Below, in pieces: positions 24,586-32,792 of a stretch of 33,122 nt of DNA. Numbering within the stretch: position 1 is the first letter of the stretch; every line of letters begins with the position of its first letter. The position numbers and the translations under genes are program-made. The notes under the pieces are model-generated. The model was not told the DNA's origin. It worked only from the letters and a program-made list of their open reading frames with translations, and did not search any database. Source of the stretch: Aquificaceae bacterium (lineage in GTDB: Bacteria; Aquificota; Aquificia; Aquificales; Aquificaceae). The stretch lies in assembly GCA_015490155.1 (NCBI GenBank), contig WFYI01000045.1, forward strand, positions 1 to 33,122, read 5' to 3'.

Positions 24586-25448
24586 GAGACCACAAAGTCA
24601 AAAAGCACTCCACCCAGTATTGAGCCTATAAACCACAGACTAACGTAGAAGAAAACTAACTTTCTGGGGAAGAAGTTTATCGTAGCCATTATGGTGGGGA
24701 CGCATATACCGCTTGATGCCAGCATGAAGGTAAGAGCTTGTCCCTGTGTCAAGCCAAGCTCCAAGAAGGACTTGGCTATAGGGACTTCCTCGCCGGAGCA
24801 TACGTAAACGGGTATGGATACGAGAGCTATGACGGGGTATGCGAGGGGAAACTCTGCGAATTTTGCCACCGTGGAAGGCGGAATGAGGACTGAAACGAGA
24901 GAGGCTATCAGCAGTCCTAAAAGGACGTATTTCCCCGTTCCTATAAAGGTATCTTTGAAGGCTACTTTAAAACCCTGCCACCTGTTTTCCTCTCTCCTTT
25001 CGGAAGCCAAAAGCGGTAGAGAGGGAGGCTTTCTGAAAAGCAGGTCTGCTATGTAAGCGGATACCACCGCAAAGGCTATGCCGAACGCAAATCTGAAGAG
25101 GGTAAGCTCCCAACCGAACACACCCAACATGAGCAAAAGAATCACGGGCGATAGAATGGGTGCGGAGATTAGGAAAGCCACGGCGGGCGCGTAGCTTTTG
25201 GATAGGGAGTTTATGGACTGGGCTAAGGGTATCATGGAGCAGGAACACACGGGTATTGACGAGCCGAACACGGAGGTTATAAAAGGGGAAAAGAGCCGCC
25301 TATTTAAAAGCCTCTTTACGGAACCGAAGCTCACATAAGTCTGAATGAAGGCTCCTACCAAGGTAGCCAATAGGAAATAAGGCAGTATCTCTGCCGTATA
25401 GCTCAAAAATTTAAGGACGAACTGCTCAAGTATGTCTGGTATGCTCAT
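24582..25448 (-). CDS. ArsP-like/DUF318 permease
   Basis: 288-residue integral membrane protein with about eight hydrophobic segments in two halves. Each half carries the repeated family marker: SSIPVCSCSMIPLAQSI near residues 63-80, with the Cys-x-Cys pair, and SIPVYVCSGEEVPIAKS near 210-227. This is the pattern of the PF03773 permease family (formerly DUF318/UPF0718), which includes the organoarsenical efflux permease ArsP; most members have unknown substrates, and no ars gene lies nearby. The ATG has no Shine-Dalgarno, while TAAAAT lies exactly six bases before it, predicting a leaderless mRNA. The 3' end overlaps THEP1 convergently by four bases. Confidence 0.88.
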   Translation of the reverse strand: MSIPDILEQFVLKFLSYTAEILPYFLLATLVGAFIQTYVSFGSVKRLLNRRLFSPFITSVFGSSIPVCSCSMIPLAQSINSLSKSYAPAVAFLISAPILSPVILLLMLGVFGWELTLFRFAFGIAFAVVSAYIADLLFRKPPSLPLLASERREENRWQGFKVAFKDTFIGTGKYVLLGLLIASLVSVLIPPSTVAKFAEFPLAYPVIALVSIPVYVCSGEEVPIAKSFLELGLTQGQALTFMLASSGICVPTIMATINFFPRKLVFFYVSLWFIGSILGGVLFDFVVS

Positions 25449-25454
25449 AAGAAG

Positions 25455-25460
25455 ATTTTA
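25455..25460 (-). promoter_or_regulatory. -10 element for leaderless ArsP-like permease mRNA
   Basis: TAAAAT on the minus strand is followed by six bases and then the ATG at 25448, so the predicted +1 is the A of the start codon. A partial -35 (TGGCAA, 25483-25478, three of six) lies 17 bases away. There is no Shine-Dalgarno in front of this ATG. Confidence 0.45.
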
Positions 25461-25546
25461 GAGAAGTCCAACTGCACTTGCCATACTTGTAGAAGTTCAT
25501 AAGATAGCCGAGCAATTAGCTATACCTAAATATCAGGTAAAGGTCA

Positions 25547-25906
25547 CTAATCCTTATGCCCACTACAATACTCCTCCTTGTATATCTCCCTAAGGTGTTC
25601 GGGTAGGTTGTCTATGGGATACTCACCTTTGGCAATCTTGTTCAAGTGCCACCACCACTTTTCAAGGGGTTGGCTGGGGTCGTCCTGCACTTCAAAGCCG
25701 TGCCACTCGGGGGAGTTTTCTATGAAGTCAGTTAAGTTGTCAAGTAGATATTGGTCTGCAAACCTTACCGTCTCATTATCCTCCACACCATACTCGTATA
25801 TAAGCTCCCTCTGTTTTTGCAGGTCAAAGGGTGCGTTCTCAAACTCCAATACCATGGTTTGGTAATCAGGTGCTAAGGCTTCTTTAGAATAGACTTTAAC
25901 CGCCAT
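25547..25906 (-). CDS. Small acidic protein of unknown function
   Basis: I do not recognise the family. From the ATG at 25906 it is 119 residues, starting MAVKVYSKEALAPDYQTMVL; it is acidic, rich in Glu, Asp, Tyr and Trp, with no membrane segment or signal. A WWWHLNKIAKGEYP segment near the C-terminus and a final CSGHKD are notable. The open frame continues 16 codons further to 25954, inside the end of the rluD-like gene, but the ATG at 25906 is preferred because TATAAT lies exactly six bases upstream of it. No Shine-Dalgarno is seen. Neighbours are unrelated, so context gives no role. Confidence 0.7.
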   Translation of the reverse strand: MAVKVYSKEALAPDYQTMVLEFENAPFDLQKQRELIYEYGVEDNETVRFADQYLLDNLTDFIENSPEWHGFEVQDDPSQPLEKWWWHLNKIAKGEYPIDNLPEHLREIYKEEYCSGHKD

Positions 25907-25912
25907 AGTTAA

Positions 25913-25918
25913 ATTATA
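25913..25918 (-). promoter_or_regulatory. -10 element for leaderless mRNA of the small acidic protein
   Basis: A perfect TATAAT on the minus strand, between the upstream gene's end and the ATG at 25906, with six bases in between. The expected +1 is the A of that ATG. The -35 region, inside the rluD-like gene, has no good match. Confidence 0.45.
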
Positions 25919-25922
25919 GGCC

Positions 25923-26882
25923 TCACTTGTACTTGCGTAAGTATCCCAATACATCTTTGAATGGAGAGGGTAGTTCTATCTCGAAGCTAAGCCATTTGCC
26001 GGCGGAGGGGTGGTAAAATCCCAGCTTGTAAGCTACGAGCATATTACAGTCTTCAAGCATGAGGTTCACTTCCTTGGGAACGGAGTTTCTCTTAAAACCG
26101 TAAGTGATGTCTCCCAGTATGGGAAGTCCCATAGAGGAAAGGTGTACCCTTATCTGGTGTGTTCTACCGGTGTGTATCTTGAGCTTCAGAAGGGAAGCCC
26201 CTACGGAATGGAATACCTCCTCGAGCCAGAACTCCGTTATAGCTTCCTTCGACTGCTCCTGCCTCACGGCAAAGCGCTTTCTATCAACGGGGTGTCTTCC
26301 TATGGGTAAGTTTATTAGGGCGTATCTCTGCGACGGTATCCCTTTAACTAACGCCATGTAGAACTTTTCTGTCTTCCTTTCCTGAAATTGAGTTACGAGG
26401 CTCCTATGAGCCTCGTCGTTTTTTGCTACAACCATAAGCCCGGCGGTGTCTTTATCAAGTCTGTGGACGATACCAGGTCTTTCCACACCACCTATGGAGG
26501 ATAGGCTTTTTACATGGTAAAGTAGAGCGTTTACGAGAGTTCCGGTAGTGTATCCGGGGGAAGGGTGAACTACAAGCCCGCAGGGCTTTATTACCACAAG
26601 AATGTCTTTATCTTCGTAAATTACTTCCAAGGGTATGTTTTGGGGCTGAACTTCAAGGCTTTCCGGCTCGGGGATTAGGAGACTTACTCTCTCTCCTTCC
26701 CTAACCTTTCTCGAGGGTTTGTTGGAGAGTTTCCCCTCCACGAATACGTATCCTTCCTCTATCAGTTTTTTAATATAGCTTCTCGATAGCTCTCCGTAGC
26801 TTATGGATAGGAAAAGGTCAAGCCTCTTTCCGGAAAGCTCGGAGGATACGGTAAGATTAACTTCCTCCTTTATCTTCCTCAT
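25923..26882 (-). CDS. RluA-family 23S rRNA pseudouridine synthase (RluD-like)
   Basis: 319-residue pseudouridine synthase. An N-terminal S4 RNA-binding domain (about 10-70: SGKRLDLFLS... SRSYIKKLIEEGYVFVEGK) precedes the catalytic domain with GIVHRLDKDTAGLMVVAKN, where the Asp of HRLDKDT is the nucleophile, then KFYMALVKG and KLKIHTGRTHQIRVH. RluD modifies helix 69 of 23S rRNA; related RluA and RluC members have other targets, so the exact site is uncertain. The ATG at 26882 (a TTG lies just before it) is inside the end of a 58-codon ORF, overlapping by 26 bases, with no Shine-Dalgarno, so it is probably translated by coupling. Confidence 0.92.
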   Translation of the reverse strand: MRKIKEEVNLTVSSELSGKRLDLFLSISYGELSRSYIKKLIEEGYVFVEGKLSNKPSRKVREGERVSLLIPEPESLEVQPQNIPLEVIYEDKDILVVIKPCGLVVHPSPGYTTGTLVNALLYHVKSLSSIGGVERPGIVHRLDKDTAGLMVVAKNDEAHRSLVTQFQERKTEKFYMALVKGIPSQRYALINLPIGRHPVDRKRFAVRQEQSKEAITEFWLEEVFHSVGASLLKLKIHTGRTHQIRVHLSSMGLPILGDITYGFKRNSVPKEVNLMLEDCNMLVAYKLGFYHPSAGKWLSFEIELPSPFKDVLGYLRKYK

Positions 26883-27033
26883 CAAGGATTATGTGAATTT
26901 TAATCTCTTTTGGTTTTTCCTCAAGATTTAGGCTTTTTATGTACCCTGCAACCGTATTCTTTAAAGCCCTCATGGGAAAGTCTTTTAGTCTAACCTCCTT
27001 GCCGTTTACCTCTAACTTAACTCCTTTAGCCAT
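26857..27033 (-). CDS. 58-residue ORF of unknown function upstream of the rluD-like gene
   Basis: Short ORF reading MAKGVKLEVNGKEVRLKDFP, then MRALKNTVAGYIKSLNLEEK and an acidic end. It fills the 159-base gap between the MOSC and rluD-like genes. The composition (alternating strand, long basic helix, final strand IKIHIILDEED) looks like a real small folded protein and its codon use matches its neighbours. It overlaps the start of the rluD-like gene by 26 bases. A perfect TATAAT at 27041-27046 ends eight bases before the ATG. No family is recognised. It is shorter than 60 codons and would be dropped by usual filters. Confidence 0.7.
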   Translation of the reverse strand: MAKGVKLEVNGKEVRLKDFPMRALKNTVAGYIKSLNLEEKPKEIKIHIILDEEDKGGS

Positions 27034-27040
27034 ACCTGAT

Positions 27041-27046
27041 ATTATA
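27041..27046 (-). promoter_or_regulatory. -10 element for near-leaderless transcript of the 58-residue ORF and rluD-like gene
   Basis: Perfect TATAAT on the minus strand, overlapping the stop codon of the MOSC gene. The predicted +1 is 27034, one base before the ATG at 27033. AGGT directly abuts the ATG and is too close to serve as a Shine-Dalgarno. No clear -35. Confidence 0.45.
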
Positions 27047-27797
27047 GGAGATAAAGCTCGTCTCCCACACTCATCTTCCCGCCACTTAAAGTATTCGTGT
27101 TAATTGACAACCTGTAATATGTGTCCTCAAAAAGGGTTTTGTCAGCCCACCGAGGCAGTTCCTCTCGGCGCATATCTACAAACTTGTTCACAAACCCGGA
27201 GTAAACTTCCGCAGTAAAGGGGTCTCTCGTGGGTACGGGGCATCTCTTTGAGATTCCTTCTCCTCTGAAAACCACCCCTCCCAATCTGAATTCTCTGCCC
27301 ACCAATCTGTCTTCCCAAAATGGGATATCCACATCAAGCTCTATATTTGCCCTGAACCTTCTCCTTACATTTTCCTCCGATACTCCGAACAGGACAGATA
27401 CTCTTCTTATACTTCCGAGGGATATAACCGTAGGGCCGTGAGCCTTCTTATCGTCGGGAAAGCCTCCATCCTTTGAGCGTTTAAGGAAAACTCTGTATCC
27501 CAAAACTTCTGATAGCCAGTCGCTTATCTTTTTGGTCTCCTCCAGTACAAAACTCTCCGATTGATTTTTGAATTCCAGCTTTACCGTGCCTGCTTTTAGG
27601 TCGTAGAAAGCCCTTATCCTGTGTATATTCTTTTCCCTTTTTCCGCTGATGGCGTTTCCCTCCTCGTCAAATATGGCGAACTCCCTATCGTGCTTTAGCG
27701 AGCCTTTTTTTACTGTCTGCGTACTTTCCACATCTACGGGGTCAAGCCCCTTTATGGGATACACTCGGATTTTATAGACCTTCACACCCGCACTCAT
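27042..27797 (-). CDS. MOSC-domain protein
   Basis: 251-residue protein with the MOSC_N beta-barrel domain ([18 protein letters not shown] at 7-24, then [17 protein letters not shown]) and a C-terminal MOSC domain (about 120-245). The conserved cysteine is Cys186 in [19 protein letters not shown] proteins handle sulfur or reduce N-hydroxylated compounds with molybdenum cofactor, as in YcbX and mARC; the substrate here is unknown. No ferredoxin domain is fused, unlike YcbX. The start overlaps the sigma-54 activator's stop (ATGA), so it is translationally coupled to that regulator and is the last gene of the run. Confidence 0.9.
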   Translation of the reverse strand: MSAGVKVYKIRVYPIKGLDPVDVESTQTVKKGSLKHDREFAIFDEEGNAISGKREKNIHRIRAFYDLKAGTVKLEFKNQSESFVLEETKKISDWLSEVLGYRVFLKRSKDGGFPDDKKAHGPTVISLGSIRRVSVLFGVSEENVRRRFRANIELDVDIPFWEDRLVGREFRLGGVVFRGEGISKRCPVPTRDPFTAEVYSGFVNKFVDMRREELPRWADKTLFEDTYYRLSINTNTLSGGKMSVGDELYLL

Positions 27798-29323
27798 CTG
27801 GGTATCTTTATGCCGTATTTCTGTATTCTGTAGCTCACCTGTCTGGGGGTCATTCCCAGTTTCTCGGCGGCCTTTTTTATAACAAAGTCGTTCTCCCTCA
27901 GAGCTTCTTCTATCAGCTTCCTTTCAATCTCCCATATAGAACCTTTGTCGGGCTGTTTTACAGGCTCTTCCTTTACCCGGTGGGTCACACTCTTTTTGGT
28001 CTTTAACTCCGGAGGAAGGTCTTTGGAGGTAAGGACTCCATCTGTATCGAGGATTATCATTCTCTCTATGACGTTCTGAAGTTCTCTAACGTTTCCCTTC
28101 CACTCGTAAGACATAAATGCCTCCATAACCTCCTGAGATATGTTTACGCTCTTCCCGTATTCCCTCGAGAAGCTCTCGACAAAATGATTTACGAGAATAG
28201 GAATGTCTTCCCTTCTATCCCTGAGAGGGGGTATGTATATGGGAACAACGTTCAGTCGGTAGTACAGGTCTTCCCTGAACTTTCCCTCCTCCATTAAACT
28301 CTCAAGCTCCCTATTTGTGGCTGCGACTATTCGAACGTCTACCTTTACAGGTTTACCTGAACCTAGCCTCTCTATCTCCTTCTCCTGAAGGACTCTTAGG
28401 AGTTTTACCTGAAGTGCAAGGGAAATATCGCCTATCTCGTCGAGGAATATAGTTCCCCCGTCAGCAAGCTCGAACTTTCCCTTCTTAGAGGTGTACGCTC
28501 CTGTAAAAGCTCCTTTCTCGTATCCGAAAAGCTCTGCTTCCAAAAGATTTTCCGGTATTGCCGCACAGTTCACAGTTATAAAGGGCTTATTTGCCCGTGG
28601 ACTTAGGAAGTGTATAGCCCTCGCAAATACCTCTTTTCCCACGCCACTTTCTCCCCTAAGCAAAACCGTTGCGTTGGTAGGGGCTACCCTGTGAACTACA
28701 TCCAGAACATCTATTATGTGCTTGCTCCTTCCCACTATGCCCTCAACCTTTAAATCCTTGTAAAGTCTCTTTATTTCAACTTCCAAGGCTCTCTTTTCAC
28801 TTTCGAGGGCGCTTTTCTCTTCCTGAACCTTTTTCTCAAGAGAAAAACTGCTGGATATAAGCGTAGCCACCATGTTCAAAAACTTCGTAAGCTCGTCCAA
28901 GGATTCCCTGCCGGAGATTACCCTATCCGCACTCAAAACCCCTATAACTCTGCCCCCGCTCTTTATTGGAACAGCTATAAAGGCAATTCTCTTGTTTTTT
29001 ACACTCTTCCTTTTCCATAGCTTGTTGAGGAACTCAGGCTCCTTAGAGATGTCGGGTATAACTATCGGTACTCCGTGCTTCCAAACCTTACCCGTAATTC
29101 CCTCTCCCTTCTTAAAACCCTCTCTGGGAAAATTTCCCGACGAGGTGGCTTTTACGACTATCTGGTCTGTTGAGGGGTCGTATATGGTAAGCGTAATCCT
29201 CTCAAACCCCGTGAGCTTCCTAAGTAACCTAAACACATACGGAACAGTTGCCTCAAGGTTCAAAGAGCCTGCAAGGAGTTTACTTACCTCGTAAAGGGTT
29301 TCAAGTTCTAATTTGCAATCCAT
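27794..29323 (-). CDS. Sigma-54-dependent activator, NifA-like (GAF-AAA-Fis)
   Basis: 509-residue enhancer-binding protein that remodels sigma-54 RNA polymerase. Domains: GAF sensor about 15-160; short coiled coil about 163-192; AAA+ domain about 195-430 with Walker A GESGVGKE (224-231), the sigma-54-contacting GAFTGA (271-276), Walker B IFLDEIG (292-298) and [13 protein letters not shown] (349-361); C-terminal Fis-type helix-turn-helix about 475-505 ([20 protein letters not shown]), close to that of NifA. There is no response-regulator receiver, so the signal is a small molecule or partner sensed by GAF. Its targets are not evident; no clear -24/-12 element was found in the window. It starts one base after the GT4 stop and overlaps the MOSC gene. 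Confidence 0.95.
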   Translation of the reverse strand: MDCKLELETLYEVSKLLAGSLNLEATVPYVFRLLRKLTGFERITLTIYDPSTDQIVVKATSSGNFPREGFKKGEGITGKVWKHGVPIVIPDISKEPEFLNKLWKRKSVKNKRIAFIAVPIKSGGRVIGVLSADRVISGRESLDELTKFLNMVATLISSSFSLEKKVQEEKSALESEKRALEVEIKRLYKDLKVEGIVGRSKHIIDVLDVVHRVAPTNATVLLRGESGVGKEVFARAIHFLSPRANKPFITVNCAAIPENLLEAELFGYEKGAFTGAYTSKKGKFELADGGTIFLDEIGDISLALQVKLLRVLQEKEIERLGSGKPVKVDVRIVAATNRELESLMEEGKFREDLYYRLNVVPIYIPPLRDRREDIPILVNHFVESFSREYGKSVNISQEVMEAFMSYEWKGNVRELQNVIERMIILDTDGVLTSKDLPPELKTKKSVTHRVKEEPVKQPDKGSIWEIERKLIEEALRENDFVIKKAAEKLGMTPRQVSYRIQKYGIKIPR

Positions 29324-29324
29324 A

Positions 29325-30398
29325 TTAAGTTATTTTTGCATAATCTCCGACGAATTTTGCAACCTTACTTCTGAAAGCCTCTGCCGTAAACCGCTTTGCC
29401 CACTCAAGACAGCGCCTTGATATAAGTAAATAGCTGTCCCTATCCTGCCAAAGCTCTAAAACTCTATCAGCCATCTCTTTGTAGTTGCTTACCAATGCAC
29501 CGGTTATACCGTCCCTTATACTGTCCCTTAGCCCATGAACCTTATAGCCAATTGCAGGCGTTCCGTGTGAGTTAGCTTCTATAACTACCATTCCCCAACC
29601 TTCCCTTATAGAAGGAACGAGCAAGAAATGAGATTTTTTAAGAATCTCAAGCTTTTTACTTTCCGGAATAAACCCCGTAAATATCAGCCCATCAATCCTA
29701 TACCTGTTCTCAAGGTAATTACGCAAGGGACCGTCACCGACTACAATCATCCTTGCGTCTTTAACCTTTTCCTTAACAAGGGCAAAGCTCTTTAAGGCAT
29801 CCTCCGGGTTTTTTGTTTTCTTAAGTCTTCCTAAATACACGAGGGTTAGGGTTTTCTCCTTGGCAGGGGGTTCGGAAAGTACACTGTAACTCAGAGGTGG
29901 GTTTATAACGCTAACTCTCTCAAATCCAAGATTAAGGAGGTCTTCCTTCGTGGATTCTGAAACCGTTAGACAGGGTGTTTTCCTGTAAAGACGCGCAAGG
30001 AACTTCTCTATGTATCTGAGAGGATAACCCATTACGCCGAACTCCGCATTAAAAAACTCCTGATAGAGCTGGTGAAACAACACCACGGAGCTTTCGTGCC
30101 AAAAGGAAAAATAGCCCGTTCCGTTGAACTCGTCTATAACGAGGGAGTAAAGCTCTTTATTCTTTAATAGATGTAAAAATCCGTAAAGGTGTGTCGTAAG
30201 CTCGTTTCCTTTTCTCATGAAAAGTATATTGTTCTTTGCCTCTTTACTTTTTAAGCCATCTGCACGGGAGGAAAACCAAACTACACCGTATCCTTTATCT
30301 ACGAGGAACCTTGCAAGCTCTAAGGTGTACCTCTCCGCTCCACCGCTCTGGGGATGCCACGGACATCTGCGGTTGAGTATAAGAACCTTTCCCCTCAT
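29325..30398 (-). CDS. GT4 (group 1) glycosyltransferase
   Basis: 357-residue GT-B glycosyltransferase. [21 protein letters not shown] (in part) at the N-terminus is the acceptor-side Gly-Gly-Ala-Glu loop typical of GT4; the second half has [30 protein letters not shown] and the sugar-nucleotide site [20 protein letters not shown] with its E-x7-E pair. It probably adds a sugar to a lipid-linked glycan at the cytoplasmic face. The start overlaps the upstream membrane-protein gene by four bases (ATGA), and the regulator gene follows after one base, so it belongs to the pilin/DUF2723 run. Confidence 0.93.
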   Translation of the reverse strand: MRGKVLILNRRCPWHPQSGGAERYTLELARFLVDKGYGVVWFSSRADGLKSKEAKNNILFMRKGNELTTHLYGFLHLLKNKELYSLVIDEFNGTGYFSFWHESSVVLFHQLYQEFFNAEFGVMGYPLRYIEKFLARLYRKTPCLTVSESTKEDLLNLGFERVSVINPPLSYSVLSEPPAKEKTLTLVYLGRLKKTKNPEDALKSFALVKEKVKDARMIVVGDGPLRNYLENRYRIDGLIFTGFIPESKKLEILKKSHFLLVPSIREGWGMVVIEANSHGTPAIGYKVHGLRDSIRDGITGALVSNYKEMADRVLELWQDRDSYLLISRRCLEWAKRFTAEAFRSKVAKFVGDYAKIT

Positions 30399-30991
30399 GC
30401 TAAGTATAAGGAGACAAGCCAGAGCAGGTATCCCAAAACGCCGGATACTATAAACCTCCTGCTCCTAAGCCATATCCATGCAATCGTGCTTCCGACCCAT
30501 AGGAGTAACGAAAAAGGAACCAAAAAGCCCCATACCGCATGCGTCTTTCTCCTGTAGGTTTCCTGTTCTAAGACCGCACTTTTAAGCTCTTCGCTCAAAT
30601 TTCCGTGTTTTTGCTTTAGATAAGATAGCTTTAAGCCTATTATCTTTTCTGTGGCAAAGATTTCCACATCTTTAAAAGGAGAGTAAAAGCTCTCCACCTG
30701 CCTTACCGCTGCTCTTAGAGTTTCGTAACAGTGGAGTTTTTCGTCAAAGGTCTGAAGTTTCTCCTCACATAGTTTTTTTAACTTTTCAACTGCCTTTTCG
30801 GAGTATCCCAAAAATGGAACGTGAGCAAGTATAACCTTTTCGTAATAGTCCACAGCGGACACGAAATCCCTTTGCCTTTCCATTTTCTTAGCTTCCTTCA
30901 AAAAATCTCTTTGAAGGTCTATGTTTTTATATATGAAAAACACAAAGGTAAGCATGAAAATAATAGGCACAAACACCTTAGCGTTCGTCAT
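30395..30991 (-). CDS. Membrane protein of unknown function
   Basis: 198 residues from the ATG at 30991, which has GGAG seven bases upstream; an open frame runs 15 codons further but lacks a Shine-Dalgarno and is inside the DUF2723 gene. One hydrophobic segment is near the N-terminus (about 4-22) and two are at the C-terminus (about 150-170 and 178-197). Between them lies a long charged helical region (about 25-140) with a DYYEKVILAHVPFLGYSEKAVEKLKK segment resembling a single TPR-like hairpin (quoted in part). No family is recognised. It overlaps the DUF2723 gene by 14 bases and the GT4 gene by 4, so it is probably part of the same glycan-related unit. Confidence 0.75.
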   Translation of the reverse strand: MTNAKVFVPIIFMLTFVFFIYKNIDLQRDFLKEAKKMERQRDFVSAVDYYEKVILAHVPFLGYSEKAVEKLKKLCEEKLQTFDEKLHCYETLRAAVRQVESFYSPFKDVEIFATEKIIGLKLSYLKQKHGNLSEELKSAVLEQETYRRKTHAVWGFLVPFSLLLWVGSTIAWIWLRSRRFIVSGVLGYLLWLVSLYLA

Positions 30992-32792
30992 GTTTTTTCT
31001 CTCCCTCGATGTAGTAAAAGTTCTTTGAAAGGTCATTATGCTGAGCTATTTGAAAATACATATTCATAAATGTATCTATTTCCTCATTAGGGTTGGAGAG
31101 GGTAAAAAGAGTCTTCTTTTCCAGAATTTTTGATGCCATGGCGAAGTTGTAAGATACAAATTTACACAGGTTAACCGTGAAGTAGTCATCGCTTTTGTGG
31201 GATATACAATCCCTGTAGGGTGTAAACATAAACTTCTGGAAGTATAAGAAGTTATCCTCTATCCATCTCTTGTGTTTATCTTCTTCTCCCTTCGGAACGA
31301 GTTTGTAGTAAACGAGGTAAAACTTTGAACTGAGAGCATCACTCAGGAATATGCTCTTGTCTATGTGTCCCGAGGAAAAGAGCCTGTTATCCCTTGCAAG
31401 GTCTAACAAGTCCCCTCCGAAGAACTCCTTATGGGTAGCTTTGTAGAGGTCTGAAGGCTGACAGCCTCTCAGGTATATAGAGTTTTCCTCCGGAGGAATC
31501 TCAACGTTACATATATCGTTCCTGAACCCCATAAGGCTTTTTAAATACCAAGACAGGAAAATAGCGTTATCTCCCCGCGTTATGAAGAAGCTGTAACCGG
31601 GCATCGTGGTAAGCGTGGTTTTCATGTAGCTGTATGGAACGTAATTTCTGCTAAAGTTCTGGTCTAACGCTCTATCAAATAGAAATAGAAGGGGAAATGT
31701 CAGCACCACCAGAGGTACAACTCTGTAAGCAAGCTCCATATTTTTCTTTTTGAAAAACTCATATATCACGGTTAGAGGTAAACTACACAGCAGGGCAAAG
31801 AGCAAAAATGCAGGCATGTAATACTGGTGTGCAACTATGTAAAGGTGTCCAATATCAAGTTCTTCCCTTGCCAGAGTTATTTTGGCAAGGAATATTCCGA
31901 ACATAAAAAAGGAGGTTAGTATGAATGCGAATGCCCTTTTGGACTTTTTAAATAGTAAGAATAATCCCAACAAGAAAAGAAATACACCTACAAAGGTAAA
32001 GTTTTTAACCAAAATAAAGGTTAGGTTTTTTATTGCAATAACGTAGCCTTCTAAAAAGCCAAAACCACTCTCCACGGCTTCTAAGGAAGACGCTTTGCCG
32101 TAAGGCTTTCTAAGAAACATGTAGATGAAAGAACTTAGGTCTTTTGTGGGCATAAAGAGAAAGGCACTTTCCGAGTAACTTCTTACTATAGCATGCAGGT
32201 TTACGGTAAACCCCAACAGGAACAAAGGGATACTTTTCAAACCGTCAACTACGGCTCTTTTACCAAAGCTTAGGAACAGTAAGGCTAAAGGGACTAACAT
32301 AAATAGAGCGGTGTGATGATTCCCCGAACTCAAACCGAGGATTAGGGCAGAGGTGTAAATGTACTCCTTTTTATAGCCTTTCAAAGAGGCTAAAACCCCC
32401 ATATACAGCAAAAACGTTATTAAAAACAGGTTCAAGGGATAGAACTTCAGAACAACGGATTGCCCCATAAAGGAGTATGTAAAGGCTACATATACAACGC
32501 CAAACAGAGCAACAGTGCTGCTTTCGGTTAAAGCTTTAACAATCTTAAAAAGTAAAAAAAGGCTTAGGATTGAAAACAGAACAGAGCCAAAAATCATTCT
32601 TTCCGAGATATTACCTACAGGCAGGAAAGAAAGGAGCTTGTTTACTTCCAAATAAAGGGGACAACCCGGAGGGTGAGCTATACCGAGGGTTTGAGAAGCT
32701 GTAGCCAATCCACCTCCATCGCCCGTAGATATAACGGGATAAAAAAACAGCGTATATACAAGGGTTATAAATAGGAAGGGAGCAAGGAACAT
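30978..32792 (-). CDS. DUF2723 O-mannosyltransferase-like membrane protein
   Basis: 604-residue protein with about ten to twelve membrane segments in the first 370 residues and a soluble C-terminal region of about 200 residues. The first extracytoplasmic loop has STGDGGGLATASQTLGIAHP followed by PGCPLY, the DUF2723 signature (acidic residue, then lgiaHPPGyPLY). These GT-C-fold proteins are relatives of protein O-mannosyltransferases and include TMEM260-type enzymes. The catalytic acidic residue is presumably the Asp in TGDGG, where many members have DsgE. The ATG directly follows the stop of the pilin-like gene without a gap and without a Shine-Dalgarno, so it is translated after the pilin by coupling. 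The donor sugar is unknown. Confidence 0.82.
   Translation of the reverse strand: MFLAPFLFITLVYTLFFYPVISTGDGGGLATASQTLGIAHPPGCPLYLEVNKLLSFLPVGNISERMIFGSVLFSILSLFLLFKIVKALTESSTVALFGVVYVAFTYSFMGQSVVLKFYPLNLFLITFLLYMGVLASLKGYKKEYIYTSALILGLSSGNHHTALFMLVPLALLFLSFGKRAVVDGLKSIPLFLLGFTVNLHAIVRSYSESAFLFMPTKDLSSFIYMFLRKPYGKASSLEAVESGFGFLEGYVIAIKNLTFILVKNFTFVGVFLFLLGLFLLFKKSKRAFAFILTSFFMFGIFLAKITLAREELDIGHLYIVAHQYYMPAFLLFALLCSLPLTVIYEFFKKKNMELAYRVVPLVVLTFPLLFLFDRALDQNFSRNYVPYSYMKTTLTTMPGYSFFITRGDNAIFLSWYLKSLMGFRNDICNVEIPPEENSIYLRGCQPSDLYKATHKEFFGGDLLDLARDNRLFSSGHIDKSIFLSDALSSKFYLVYYKLVPKGEEDKHKRWIEDNFLYFQKFMFTPYRDCISHKSDDYFTVNLCKFVSYNFAMASKILEKKTLFTLSNPNEEIDTFMNMYFQIAQHNDLSKNFYYIEGEKKHDER

Noticed and set aside
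24814-25248. Overlapping ORFs on both strands within the ArsP-like permease gene
   Set aside because: They are shadow frames of a well-supported membrane protein gene.
25462-25593. Plus-strand open stretch of 43 codons in the gap after the ArsP-like gene (reads ILVEVHKIAEQLAIPKYQVK in its middle)
   Set aside because: It looks somewhat protein-like and might be a gene remnant, but it has no start codon, no ribosome site and overlaps the end of the small acidic protein gene. Too short to support.
30090-30110. Second possible -24 element (TGGCACG on the minus strand) in the GT4 gene
   Set aside because: The -12 half is missing and it is inside a coding sequence.
30992-31036. 15-codon extension of the membrane protein gene
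   Set aside because: The ATG at 30991 has a Shine-Dalgarno at the right distance; the upstream one does not and adds a polar stretch before the hydrophobic segment.
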